64,000 nt of DNA from Rhodophyticola sp017644125. Lineage in GTDB: Bacteria; Pseudomonadota; Alphaproteobacteria; Rhodobacterales; Rhodobacteraceae. The stretch lies in the NCBI RefSeq assembly GCF_042140125.1, contig NZ_CP159473.1, one strand, 5' to 3'. This document shows, one piece after another, positions 8,794 to 17,106 of the stretch. The translations under genes and the position numbers were made by a program. The stretch's first letter is position 1; each line of letters opens with the position of its first letter. Below the pieces are notes generated by a model, which had not been told where the DNA came from, did no database searches, and saw only the letters and a program-made list of their open reading frames with translations.

Positions 8794-8825
8794 CCGGCCC
8801 GCACTGAACCCTTCCTGCGAGGCTT

Positions 8826-8859
8826 CGGGCGGGTCATCCCGCCCGGGGCACCCCGCCCC
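8826..8859 (+). promoter_or_regulatory. two intercistronic hairpins after the binding-protein gene
   Basis: CGGGCGGG-TCAT-CCCGCCCG (8826-8845) is a perfect eight-base-pair stem with a four-base loop. It is followed immediately by GGGGC-N5-GCCCC (8845-8859). There is no U-tract, so this is unlikely to be a full terminator. Such structures after binding-protein genes commonly protect the upstream mRNA and reduce read-through, giving more binding protein than permease; that role here is inferred from position. Confidence 0.6.
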
Positions 8860-8874
8860 GATGTCGGAGTGTCG

Positions 8875-10113
8875 ATGATGACAACCGCGATCCCGCCCAA
8901 GGGAACCGGCCCGCTGGCCCGTCGCGAGGCGCGTCTGGCCTGGGGTCTGCTGTTTCCCACATTGGCCAGTGTGATGCTGGTGGTGATCCTGCCCCTGCTG
9001 GCGATCTTCTGGATCAGTTTCAAGCCGGTGGACCTTGCCGATTTGCGCGCGGCGGCGCCGATGGTGCGGGAAGACCTGCGCGATGCAGATGAAGCAGCAC
9101 CCTATATTCGCTACCGGATCCGCAATTCCAGCCAGACCGATCCGATTTCCGACATCGTGCTGAGCGATATGATCCCCGATGGGGTGGAACTGCTGGAGGT
9201 GCCCGAAGGCTGCGTGCTGGAGGCGCGGGCGCTGACCTGCCGGTTCGACCTGCTGGACCCGGGCGGGCGGTTGACGCTGGAACTTCCCGTGGCCGTGCCG
9301 GGGGATATCGAGGCGGCCGAGATCGCGATAGAGGCCGATCAGCCCGCGATCAGCGGCGCGGCGGAAAACGTGCTGACCAGCGGGGAGTTCACGCTGGAGA
9401 ATTTCGCGGAGTTGTTCGATGCGCGCGAATTCTGGACGGTGATCGGGGCCACGCTTTTCTACACGGTTTTCGGCACCTTCGGCGCGCTGATCGTGGGGCT
9501 GTTCGCGGCGCTGCTCCTGAACAAGGAGTTTCGCGGGCAGGGCGTGCTCAGGGGGCTGTATCTGTTTCCCTATGTGGCCCCTGTGATCGCGGTGGCGTTT
9601 TCCTGGATCATCCTCTTCGATCCGTTTTCGGGCAGCGTCAACGCGCTGCTGATCCAGATGGGCGTCACCGACGACGCGATCAATTTCTTCGGAGAGCGCC
9701 CGCTGGCGCTGATCATGGTCACGGTCTTCGAGATCTGGCGCTACTTCCCGCTCTCCTTCCTGTTCATCCTTGCGCGGATGCAATCCATCGATACGGACAT
9801 GTACGAGGCTGCGGATGTGGATGGCGCATCGCCGTTCCAGAAATTCCGCTATCTGAGCCTGCCGATGCTGATGGGCATCCTGAGCGTTCTGTTCCTGTTG
9901 CGCTTCATCTGGACCTTCAACAAGTTCGACGACATCTTCCTTCTGACCGGCGGCAATGCGGGCACGCGGACGCTGACGGTGAATGTCTACGAGCAGGCCT
10001 TCGCGCTCAGCAATATCGGGGCGGGCGCGGCGGTGGCCGTGGTGATCCTGATCTGCCTTTTGTGTTTCTCGTGGTTTTTCTTCCGGTTCATGTCGAAGGA
10101 GGAGGGGCTGTGA
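8875..10113 (+). CDS. carbohydrate ABC transporter permease (MalF-type) with a periplasmic insert
   Basis: A 412-residue inner-membrane permease. TM1 lies at about residues 20-45, and the usual core of about five further helices resumes near residue 190, ending with a normal BPD_transp_1 domain that contains the EAA loop MYEAADVDGASPFQKFRYLSLP. Between them is a hydrophilic stretch of about 140 residues that includes YRIRNSSQTDPISDIVLSD and a CVLEA...LTCRF cysteine pair, resembling DUF11-like beta-sandwich domains. MalF carries its P2 loop elsewhere in the chain, so this insert is unusual. Start at 8875 or 8878 (both ATG, after GGAG); a GTG at 8869 is less likely. It pairs with the next permease. 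Confidence 0.88.
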   Translation: MMTTAIPPKGTGPLARREARLAWGLLFPTLASVMLVVILPLLAIFWISFKPVDLADLRAAAPMVREDLRDADEAAPYIRYRIRNSSQTDPISDIVLSDMIPDGVELLEVPEGCVLEARALTCRFDLLDPGGRLTLELPVAVPGDIEAAEIAIEADQPAISGAAENVLTSGEFTLENFAELFDAREFWTVIGATLFYTVFGTFGALIVGLFAALLLNKEFRGQGVLRGLYLFPYVAPVIAVAFSWIILFDPFSGSVNALLIQMGVTDDAINFFGERPLALIMVTVFEIWRYFPLSFLFILARMQSIDTDMYEAADVDGASPFQKFRYLSLPMLMGILSVLFLLRFIWTFNKFDDIFLLTGGNAGTRTLTVNVYEQAFALSNIGAGAAVAVVILICLLCFSWFFFRFMSKEEGL

Positions 10114-10189
10114 TCTGGCGTTGTGCCGCCCGGCGCGCGGCCCCCGTAGCGGCCCGCCCTAGGGGCGACGTCAAGAGGGAGGCGGGGAC

Positions 10190-11404
10190 ATGAAGGTTTT
10201 CTGGAACAGTTTCATTACCGGGCCGCTTCTGGGCGTGTTCTGGGCCCTGATCGTGGCGACCGCCGTGGCGGTGTTGTTGTCCTTCGTCACCGGCGCGGCG
10301 TTTCGGCCCGGATTGAGCGGATGCCTGATACTGGGCGCGCTGGCCGGGCTTGCAGCGCTGGAGATCCGGGCGGGCTGGATTCTGGTGGCCGGTCTGTCGG
10401 CGCTGGCGGTCGCGCTCAGCTATACCGGGATCAGCCCGATCCATGTCTCGGGTGACGCCGATCTTGGGGCGCATCTGATGGCGGGCATCGGCTTCGCCCT
10501 GGCGCTTGGCTGGCCGATGTCGGTGATCCTGCATGGCTGCCCGAGGGGGCCGCTGACGCGGCATGAATGGGAGGAAGCGGTGATCCGCTTTCTGACCGGG
10601 TTTGGGTACATCTTCTTTACCGCCGCGGTCGCGATCCCGTTTTATGTGATGGTGATGACCAGCCTGAAAACGCAGGGCGAGCTGATTGCCAATCCGCTGG
10701 ACTTCACCATCGACCTGAGCCGTGGATGGGAGTTGTTCCGGAGTTACGACGAGCTGTTCCGGAATTTCAATTTCGGCAGCTATCTCTGGACCAGCTTCTA
10801 TATCTCGATCCTGACGGTGCTGATCACGCTCGCCTTTTCGATCCCGGGTGCCTACGCGGTGGCGCGGCTGCGCTTCAAGGGGCAAAAGGCGCTCTCCCGC
10901 TCGATCCTGCTGATCTACATGGTGCCGATGATCGTTCTGGCCCTGCCGATCTATATCGCGTTCTCGATGACGGGGCTCAGAAACTCCATCGCGGGGATCG
11001 TGATGATCTATCCGGTCACCACGATCCCGGTCGCGCTTTACATGCTTCAGGGCTATTTCCGGGGACTTCCGGCGGAGGTGGAGGAGGCCGGTCTGATGGA
11101 TGGGCTGAGCCGGTTGCAGGTGATCTGGAAGATCACCCTGCCGCTCAGCCTGCCGGCGCTGGCCAGCGTTTCGCTTTACGTCTTCATGATCGCCTGGAAC
11201 GAGTTCCTGCTCGCCTTCATGCTGCTGGACGATCCATCGAAATTCACGCTGACGCGGGGGATCGCCTCGCTCAACTCCTCGGAGATCCCGCGCCAGCATC
11301 TGATGGCGGGCGCGGTGATCGCGACGGTACCGGTGATGGCGCTGTTCCTAGGGCTGGAGAAATTCATGACGCGCGGTCTGACAGCGGGATCGGTCAAGGG
11401 ATGA
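10190..11404 (+). CDS. carbohydrate ABC transporter permease (MalG-type) with an extra N-terminal membrane domain
   Basis: A 404-residue permease; the family is usually about 275-300 residues. The C-terminal 275 residues are a normal MalG-type core, starting near FLTGFGYIFFTAAVAIPFY and containing the EAA loop VEEAGLMDGLSRLQVIWKITLP that docks with the ATPase. The first 120 or so residues add about four hydrophobic segments of unknown role. AGGGAGGCGGGG precedes the ATG. The stop overlaps the start of the glycosidase gene (ATGA), so import and hydrolysis are translationally coupled. Together with the insert in its partner, the importer is larger on both halves than usual. Confidence 0.88.
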   Translation: MKVFWNSFITGPLLGVFWALIVATAVAVLLSFVTGAAFRPGLSGCLILGALAGLAALEIRAGWILVAGLSALAVALSYTGISPIHVSGDADLGAHLMAGIGFALALGWPMSVILHGCPRGPLTRHEWEEAVIRFLTGFGYIFFTAAVAIPFYVMVMTSLKTQGELIANPLDFTIDLSRGWELFRSYDELFRNFNFGSYLWTSFYISILTVLITLAFSIPGAYAVARLRFKGQKALSRSILLIYMVPMIVLALPIYIAFSMTGLRNSIAGIVMIYPVTTIPVALYMLQGYFRGLPAEVEEAGLMDGLSRLQVIWKITLPLSLPALASVSLYVFMIAWNEFLLAFMLLDDPSKFTLTRGIASLNSSEIPRQHLMAGAVIATVPVMALFLGLEKFMTRGLTAGSVKG

Positions 11405-12690
11405 CGATGATGACGGCGGATCTTTCCCACCTCGATGGCGAGGCGCGCCGCATTCTGCGGCTGAACGACAAGGGCGGCTATACGGTGCCGACGGCGGGGC
11501 TCTACCCCTACCAGTGGAACTGGGACAGCGCCTTTGCCGGGTTGGGCTTTGCCTGTTTCGACGTTGACCGGGCGTGGAGCGAGCTGGAAACGCTGATGTC
11601 GGGGCAGTGGGAAAACGGCATGGTGCCCCATATTCTGTTCCACCGGCCGGATCCGGGCTATTTCCCAGGTGCGGATATCTGGGGCACGCAGGATGCGGCG
11701 GGCAAGGGGGCGGGCCGTGTGGCCTCTTCGGGGATCAGCCAGCCGCCGGTCGCGGCCAGCTTTGCGTGGCGCATCTATCAGCGCGACCCCGAGGCCGGGG
11801 CCGAGCGGTTGCGCCGGATGTTTCCCGGCCTGATGGCGTTTCACCGCTGGTTCATGGCGGCCCGCGCCGAAAGCGGCGCCGTGGCGATCACCCATCCCTG
11901 GGAGGCGGGCCGCGATAACGCGCCGGATTGGGATGCGGCGATGGCCCGGATCTCGCCCGAGGGCGTGGCGCCCTATACCCGCCGCGATACGGGCCATGTG
12001 AACCCGCGGATGCGCCCGACCAAGGAAGATTACGACCGCTATATCTGGCTGGTCCAGTTCGGGCGCGAGCGCGGCTGGGACGATGCGGCCATTGCCGCGG
12101 AAAGCCCGTTTCGCGTGGCCGAGCCGACGCTGACCTTCACGCTGATGCGGGCCTGTCGCGATCTGCGTCTTGCCGCCGGGGTGCTGGGCGAGGAGTGCGC
12201 GGAAATCGACGGCTGGATCGCCCGTCTTGAGGCCGGGGCCGAGACGTTGTGGAACCCCGAAACCGGCGCCTATGACAGCTACGACCTGCGCAGCGGGCAA
12301 CTGGCCGGCGCCGTTTCCAACGCGTCCTTCCTGTGCTGGTGGGGCGGGCTGGACGATCGCCGGTCGCGTCCCACGCTGGCGCGCATTCTGGACACGGCGC
12401 GTTTTGCCCTGCCCAGTTTCGACCCCGCCCATCCCAAGTTCGATCCGCTCCGCTACTGGCGCGGCCCGGTCTGGGGCGTGATGAACATGATGGCCGCCAT
12501 CGGGCTGGCCGAACAGGGGCTGAGCGCGGAGGCGGCGCGCATCCGTGCCGATACCGCCGCGCTGATCACGGAAAACGGATTTGCGGAGTATTTCAGCCCG
12601 GAAGACGGCACGCCCGCGGGGGGCGCGACATTCACATGGACGGCGGCGATCTGGTTGGCCTGGGCATCGCCATCCGCCGGGGAGGTGTAG
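11401..12690 (+). CDS. MGH1-like glycoside hydrolase (GH63-type, mannosyl/glucosylglycerate hydrolase relative)
   Basis: A 429-residue cytoplasmic enzyme with no signal peptide, predicted to be an (alpha/alpha)6 barrel. Conserved blocks include LYPYQWNWDSAF (about residues 34-45), ENGMVPHILFH (71-81), WEAGRDNAPDWD (167-178) with the likely catalytic acid, and RYWRGPVWGVMNMMAAIGL. These match the MGH1-like family, whose characterised members cleave mannosylglycerate or glucosylglycerate; length fits as well. Other alpha-glycosides remain possible. It starts inside the stop of the second permease (ATGA) and ends three bases before the ATPase gene, so the imported glycoside is probably cut in the cytoplasm. 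Confidence 0.78.
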   Translation: MTMMTADLSHLDGEARRILRLNDKGGYTVPTAGLYPYQWNWDSAFAGLGFACFDVDRAWSELETLMSGQWENGMVPHILFHRPDPGYFPGADIWGTQDAAGKGAGRVASSGISQPPVAASFAWRIYQRDPEAGAERLRRMFPGLMAFHRWFMAARAESGAVAITHPWEAGRDNAPDWDAAMARISPEGVAPYTRRDTGHVNPRMRPTKEDYDRYIWLVQFGRERGWDDAAIAAESPFRVAEPTLTFTLMRACRDLRLAAGVLGEECAEIDGWIARLEAGAETLWNPETGAYDSYDLRSGQLAGAVSNASFLCWWGGLDDRRSRPTLARILDTARFALPSFDPAHPKFDPLRYWRGPVWGVMNMMAAIGLAEQGLSAEAARIRADTAALITENGFAEYFSPEDGTPAGGATFTWTAAIWLAWASPSAGEV

Positions 12691-12693
12691 GAC

Positions 12694-13743
12694 ATGGGCA
12701 AGATCGAGCTGAAAGCGGTCGAGAAATGGTATGGCGAGGCGCAGGTGATAAAAGGTGTCGACCTGACCATCGACGACAGCGAATTCGTGATTTTCGTCGG
12801 CCCCTCGGGCTGCGGGAAATCCACCTTGTTGCGGATGATCGCGGGGCTGGAGGAAACCTCGCGCGGGCAGGTCATAATCGACGGGCGCGACGCCACGGCG
12901 GAACCGCCGAGCAAGCGCGGTCTGGCGATGGTGTTCCAGTCCTACGCGCTTTATCCGCACATGTCGGTCAGGGACAATATGGGGTTCTCCCTGAAAACCG
13001 CGGGGGCGCCCAAGGCGGAGCAGGAGGAGAAGGTGGCCGAGGCCGCCCGCGCCCTGCGGTTGGAGGAGTATCTGGACCGCCGCCCGAAGGATCTCAGCGG
13101 CGGGCAGCGCCAGCGCGTGGCGATCGGGCGCTCCATCGTGCGCGACCCGACCGCGTTTCTGTTCGATGAGCCGCTGTCCAATCTCGATGCCTCGCTGCGC
13201 GTCGAGATGCGCTATGAGATCGCGAAGCTGCATCAGGCGCTGGATACCACGATGATCTACGTGACCCATGATCAGGTGGAGGCGATGACGCTGGCCGACC
13301 GGATCGTGGTCTTGAGCGCGGGCCGGATCGAGCAGGTCGGCAGCCCGCGGGAGCTGTACGAACACCCCGCCAATCTGTTTGTGGCGCAATTCATCGGCAG
13401 CCCGAAAATGAACATCCTGCCCTGCACCGTGGCGGAGGACGCATTCTCTCTGCCCGGCGGCGGGGGCGGGCCGGCCACCGGGGCCGCGGGGGCCACGCAA
13501 CTGGGGATCCGGCCGGAGGCGATCGGGATCGGGGCGCCCGGCGGCGGGCATGTGGATGGCACGGTCGATGTGACCGAATATCTGGGCGCGGACGCCTATC
13601 TGATCGTCGATTGCGGGGCATCGGGCAAGCTGACCGTGCGCACCGACGGGGAAACCTCGCTAAGACCGGGCGACCCCATCGGCCTGACATTCGAGGACCG
13701 CAAGCTGCATTTCTTCGACGCGGACGGGATCGCCCTGCGCTAG
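12694..13743 (+). CDS. ABC transporter ATP-binding protein (UgpC/MalK-type)
   Basis: A 349-residue ATPase that powers the importer. Walker A is GPSGCGKST (residues 36-44), the signature is LSGGQRQRVAIGRS, Walker B is FLFDEPLSNLDA and the switch histidine lies in VTHDQVEA. From about residue 235 a C-terminal TOBE/MalK-like regulatory domain follows, though it is compact here. No separate promoter is seen: only three bases separate it from the glycosidase. It completes a full importer (binding protein, two permeases, ATPase). Confidence 0.94.
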   Translation: MGKIELKAVEKWYGEAQVIKGVDLTIDDSEFVIFVGPSGCGKSTLLRMIAGLEETSRGQVIIDGRDATAEPPSKRGLAMVFQSYALYPHMSVRDNMGFSLKTAGAPKAEQEEKVAEAARALRLEEYLDRRPKDLSGGQRQRVAIGRSIVRDPTAFLFDEPLSNLDASLRVEMRYEIAKLHQALDTTMIYVTHDQVEAMTLADRIVVLSAGRIEQVGSPRELYEHPANLFVAQFIGSPKMNILPCTVAEDAFSLPGGGGGPATGAAGATQLGIRPEAIGIGAPGGGHVDGTVDVTEYLGADAYLIVDCGASGKLTVRTDGETSLRPGDPIGLTFEDRKLHFFDADGIALR

Positions 13744-13773
13744 CCAGCCGGCATCGACGATGCCGCCGATTGG

Positions 13774-13793
13774 AACTGCAAACGTATGCAGTT
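13774..13793. promoter_or_regulatory. 20-bp near-palindrome, candidate LacI-family operator
   Basis: AACTGCA-AACGTA-TGCAGTT is symmetrical at 18 of 20 positions around a central CG, the LacI/GalR operator pattern. It ends five bases before a good -35 box and so overlies a promoter for the HisD-like gene. It differs from the palindrome ahead of the first LacI gene, so the likelier ligand is the second regulator, encoded about 3.3 kb downstream (inference). Confidence 0.6.
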
Positions 13794-13798
13794 TCCTC

Positions 13799-13826
13799 TT
13801 GTCATGCGCAGGGTCCCCGGTATCCT
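13799..13826 (+). promoter_or_regulatory. sigma70-like promoter for the HisD-like operon
   Basis: TTGTCA (13799-13804), a 16-base spacer and TATCCT (13821-13826) lie 30 bp ahead of the HisD-like start codon. They match five of six and four of six consensus positions. This supports a second transcription unit within the island, separate from the importer operon. Confidence 0.45.
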
Positions 13827-13855
13827 CATCGACGAAGATCTGAGGGAGGATCAAG

Positions 13856-15181
13856 ATGGCCGAGTACCTCAAGCGTGGCAAGCCTGCGGCGGAGCGCGCG
13901 GAGGATGACGCGAGGACCCGCGAGACGGTGGAGGGGCTGCTGGCCGGGATCGAGGCGCGCGGCGACGCGGCGGTCCGGGAGTTGTCCGCGAAATTCGATG
14001 GCTACGAGCCACAGGCCTTCCGGTTGACCGCGTCGGAGATCGAGGCGGCGATGAGCCAGGTTTCGGCCCGTGAGATGGAGGATATCCGCTTCGCCCAGAC
14101 CCAGATCCGCCGTTTTGCGGAGGCGCAGCGCGCCTCGATGACGGATATCGAGATCGAGACGATGCCGGGCGTGATCCTGGGGCACAAGAACATCCCGGTG
14201 AATTCCGTGGGCTGCTATGTGCCGGGCGGCAAGTTCCCGATGGTCGCGTCGGCGCATATGTCGGTGCTGACCGCCAAGGTGGCGGGCGTCAAACGCATCG
14301 TGGCGAGCGCGCCGCCGGTGAACGGCAAGCCCCACCCGGCAATCGTGGCGGCGATGCATGAAGGTGGGGCGGACGAGATCCTGGTGCTGGGCGGCGTTCA
14401 GGCGGTGGGCGCGATGGCGCTTGGCACGGAAAGCATCAGGCCCGTGGACATGCTGGTCGGACCGGGCAATGCCTTCGTGGCCGAGGCCAAGCGACAGCTT
14501 TTCGGCCGTGTGGGCATCGACCTGTTCGCAGGCCCCACGGAAACCTGCGTGATCGCCGATGACACCGTGGATGGCGAGATCTGCGCCACCGATCTGCTGG
14601 GGCAGGCGGAACACGGCTACAACTCCCCCGCGGTGCTGATCACCAACTCCCGCAGACTGGCGGAGGAGACGCTGGCGGAGATCGACAGGCTGCTGCAAAT
14701 CCTGCCGACGGCAGAGACGGCGCGGGTGAGCTGGACCGACTACGGCGAGGTCATCCTCTGTGACGGCTATGACGAGATGCTGGCGGTTTCCGAGGATATC
14801 GCATCGGAGCATGTCCAGGTGATGACCGATCGCGACGACTGGTTTCTGGACAACATGACCAGCTACGGCGCGCTTTTTCTGGGCCCGCGCACAAATGTGG
14901 CCTATGGCGACAAGGTGATCGGGACCAACCACACCCTGCCGACGAAGAAGGCCGGGCGCTACACCGGTGGTCTGTGGGTCGGCAAGTTCCTGAAAACGCA
15001 CAGCTACCAGCGTATCGTCAGTGACGAGGCCGCGACGCTTGTGGGCGAATACGGCTCCCGGCTGTGTATGCTGGAGGGGTTCGTTGGTCATGCGGAGCAG
15101 TGCAATATCCGTGTGCGGCGCTATGGTGGGCTGAACGTGCCTTATGGAAAAGGCGCACCTTACCGGGAGGCGGCGGAGTAG
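13856..15181 (+). CDS. histidinol-dehydrogenase-family NAD-dependent alcohol dehydrogenase (HpsN-like)
   Basis: A 441-residue enzyme with the HisD fold. The catalytic set is intact: Gln250 and His253 (QAEHG), Glu318-His319 (SEHVQV), Asp352 (YGDKVIGTNH) and His412 (GHAEQ), corresponding to the zinc ligands and base of true HisD. The substrate-facing segments differ from biosynthetic HisD, for example YTGGLWVGKFLKTHSYQRI, and there are no his genes around it. HpsN, which oxidises dihydroxypropanesulfonate to sulfolactate with two NAD, is the known catabolic relative, so a four-electron oxidation of a primary alcohol to an acid is the best guess. GGGAGGA precedes the ATG. Confidence 0.85.
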   Translation: MAEYLKRGKPAAERAEDDARTRETVEGLLAGIEARGDAAVRELSAKFDGYEPQAFRLTASEIEAAMSQVSAREMEDIRFAQTQIRRFAEAQRASMTDIEIETMPGVILGHKNIPVNSVGCYVPGGKFPMVASAHMSVLTAKVAGVKRIVASAPPVNGKPHPAIVAAMHEGGADEILVLGGVQAVGAMALGTESIRPVDMLVGPGNAFVAEAKRQLFGRVGIDLFAGPTETCVIADDTVDGEICATDLLGQAEHGYNSPAVLITNSRRLAEETLAEIDRLLQILPTAETARVSWTDYGEVILCDGYDEMLAVSEDIASEHVQVMTDRDDWFLDNMTSYGALFLGPRTNVAYGDKVIGTNHTLPTKKAGRYTGGLWVGKFLKTHSYQRIVSDEAATLVGEYGSRLCMLEGFVGHAEQCNIRVRRYGGLNVPYGKGAPYREAAE

Positions 15182-15196
15182 GCCGACGAAAACCCC

Positions 15197-16150
15197 ATGC
15201 TGGATCTCAAACGCGGCCTTGCCCCCTTGCTTGATCTGACCGACTGGACCGCCGCCCAGTCGGTGTTCGAGGACGGCGCGATCATGCATCTGGCCCACCC
15301 GTTCGGCACGATGGACGGGCCCGGCGCGTTTTTCGAGGATGCGCTCGGCAGGCTTGGTCACGCCTTCCCCGATCTGGAACGGCGCAACACCATCGTTCTG
15401 GAGGGGCGTACCGATGCGGGTGCCACATGGGTGGGCGCCTGCGGTTATTACTGCGGTGCCTTCATGAACCCGTTTCTCGACATTCCGCCGACCGGGCGGA
15501 TGGCGGCGATGCGGCTTCACGAATTCTACCGGATCGAGGCGGGGAATATCGTGGAGTTTCAGGGGCTTTGGGATATCCCGGAACTGATGATGCAGGCCGG
15601 TGTCTGGCCGCTGTCGCCGTCGCTCGGGCGGGAATGGCAGGTGCCGGGCCCGGCCACGCAGGACGGCCTGCGCATTTCCGGCGACGGCACGAGAGCGGCC
15701 GGGGTCGTGGGCGACATGCTGAGAGCGCTCGGCAGGAATGCCGAAGGTGTCGAGGCGATGCGCCTGCCGGACTACTGGCACGATGCCTGTAGCTGGTATG
15801 GGCCTGCGGGCATCGGTACCGCCCGAGGGATAGACGGGTTCCGCGCCCATCATCAGGTACCGTTTCTGGGCGCGATGCCCGACCGGGTGGGCGACCCGGC
15901 CGGCGGACATCTTTTTGCCGAAGGCAATTATGTGGGCTTCACCGGCTGGCCCGGAATGCACATGACACTGAGCGGCGGTACCTGGCTGGGGATCCCCGGA
16001 ACTGGGCAGAGGCTCACCATGCGTTCGCTGGATTTCTGGCGGGTCGAGGCCGGCAAGATCCGGGAGAACTGGGTGCTGGTCGACCTGCTGGATGTGTATG
16101 ACCAACTGGGTGTCGATGTGCTGGCCCGCATGCGGGAACTGGCGTCATGA
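15197..16150 (+). CDS. tandem NTF2/SnoaL-like domain protein
   Basis: A 317-residue protein that appears to hold two SnoaL/polyketide-cyclase-like (NTF2-fold) domains: about residues 1-140, with LHEFYRIEAGNIVEFQGLWDIP, and about 160-317, with LDFWRVEAGKIRENWVLVDLLDV. The repeated pattern 'F-R-E-G-I-E-x-W-D' closing each domain is visible. Such folds bind small hydrophobic molecules and can act as cyclases, isomerases or hydrolases; no reaction can be given. It starts 16 bp after the HisD-like gene and is probably cotranscribed. A second protein of similar length and architecture is encoded from 18126. Confidence 0.72.
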   Translation: MLDLKRGLAPLLDLTDWTAAQSVFEDGAIMHLAHPFGTMDGPGAFFEDALGRLGHAFPDLERRNTIVLEGRTDAGATWVGACGYYCGAFMNPFLDIPPTGRMAAMRLHEFYRIEAGNIVEFQGLWDIPELMMQAGVWPLSPSLGREWQVPGPATQDGLRISGDGTRAAGVVGDMLRALGRNAEGVEAMRLPDYWHDACSWYGPAGIGTARGIDGFRAHHQVPFLGAMPDRVGDPAGGHLFAEGNYVGFTGWPGMHMTLSGGTWLGIPGTGQRLTMRSLDFWRVEAGKIRENWVLVDLLDVYDQLGVDVLARMRELAS

Positions 16151-16337
16151 TATCCGCGCCGATCCGCCCCAGCGCCGAGCCGGCGCCGCCGGGGGCCGCC
16201 TTGCCACCCGCGCTGGCGATCCACGGCCGTGGCGAATGTGGGCAAGACCACCCGCATTGTGCAGGGCGACGGGCGCGCGCCGGTGTGCCGTGTCCTGGGC
16301 GGTTTGCCGATCCTTCCCTGTCAGGCGCGGGGGCGTC
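16151..16337 (+). other. 187-bp spacer between the NTF2-like and SDR genes
   Basis: This is long for a spacer inside an otherwise tight operon. A 64-codon frame that begins in the upstream stop codon and runs into the SDR start has no recognisable domain and the composition of a shadow frame. I see no promoter, operator or terminator that I would defend. Confidence 0.4.
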
Positions 16338-17099
16338 ATGAGCTTGCCGCGGACCCCCTCCTTCCGGCTGGAGGGCCGTCGCGCGCTTGTCACCGGCGGC
16401 TCGCGCGGGATCGGCCTTGGCTGCGCCATGGCGCTGGCCGAAGCGGGTGCCCATGTGGTGATCGCCGCGCGCGGCGCGGAGGCCGTGGCGGCGGCGGTGG
16501 CGGAGATCACAGGCGCGGGGTACGCGGCCGAGGGGATGACCCTTGACGTGACCGATCAGGCGGCGGTTCGGGGCGCGCTGAAAGGGCTCGGGCGGCTTGA
16601 TATCCTGTGCAATTCCGCCGGTCTGGCCCGCCATTCCCCGGCGCTGGAGACGCTGCCCGGGGATTATGACGCGGTGATGGATGTGAATGTGCGCGCGGCC
16701 TATTTTCTGGCCGTCGGCGCGGCCCGTGCGATGCAGGAGAGCGGCGGCGGCTCGATCATCCAGATTTCAAGCCAGATGGGGCATGTGGGCGGGATCGACC
16801 GGGCCGTCTATTGCGCCACGAAACACGCGGTCGAGGGGATGACCAAGGCGATGGCGATCGAATGGGGGCCGCGGAACATCCGGGTCAACACGATCTGTCC
16901 CACCTTCATTCGCACGCCCCTGACCGAACCGACCTTCAACGATCCGGAGAAGCGCGCCTGGATCGAGAGCAAGATCAAGCTGCCGCGCGTGGCCGAGGTG
17001 GAGGATATCATGGGCGCGGTCCTGTTTCTGGCCTGCGATGCGTCGGCCATGGTAACGGGTGCGTCCATACGGGTCGATGGCGGCTGGACCGCGGGGTAG
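16338..17099 (+). CDS. SDR-family NAD(P)-dependent oxidoreductase
   Basis: A 253-residue classical short-chain dehydrogenase. The cofactor motif is TGGSRGIG (about residues 19-26), the structural NAG is replaced by NSAG (92-95), and the catalytic set is Ser144/145 with Tyr158 and Lys162 (YCATK). The C-terminal ICPTFIRTPLTEP and VDGGWTAG are typical. It reduces or oxidises a hydroxy/keto substrate; because the HpsN pathway also pairs a HisD-like enzyme with SDR enzymes, it may act in the same route (inference). It ends seven bases before the second LacI gene. Confidence 0.92.
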   Translation: MSLPRTPSFRLEGRRALVTGGSRGIGLGCAMALAEAGAHVVIAARGAEAVAAAVAEITGAGYAAEGMTLDVTDQAAVRGALKGLGRLDILCNSAGLARHSPALETLPGDYDAVMDVNVRAAYFLAVGAARAMQESGGGSIIQISSQMGHVGGIDRAVYCATKHAVEGMTKAMAIEWGPRNIRVNTICPTFIRTPLTEPTFNDPEKRAWIESKIKLPRVAEVEDIMGAVLFLACDASAMVTGASIRVDGGWTAG

Positions 17100-17106
17100 G
17101 GGGAAG

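Noticed and set aside
7417..9783. 788-codon - strand open frame opposite the binding-protein and permease genes
   Set aside because: His/Arg/Gln-rich antisense of real coding sequence; no domain or ribosome site.
11176..13551. Long - strand open frame opposite the glycosidase and ATPase genes
   Set aside because: Antisense shadow; both + strand genes have intact motifs.
13856..15181. Annotation as biosynthetic histidinol dehydrogenase
   Set aside because: Substrate-side segments differ and the context is catabolic with no his genes.
16147..16341. 64-codon frame with a GKT-like fragment between the NTF2-like and SDR genes
   Set aside because: No domain, no ribosome site, composition of a shadow frame.
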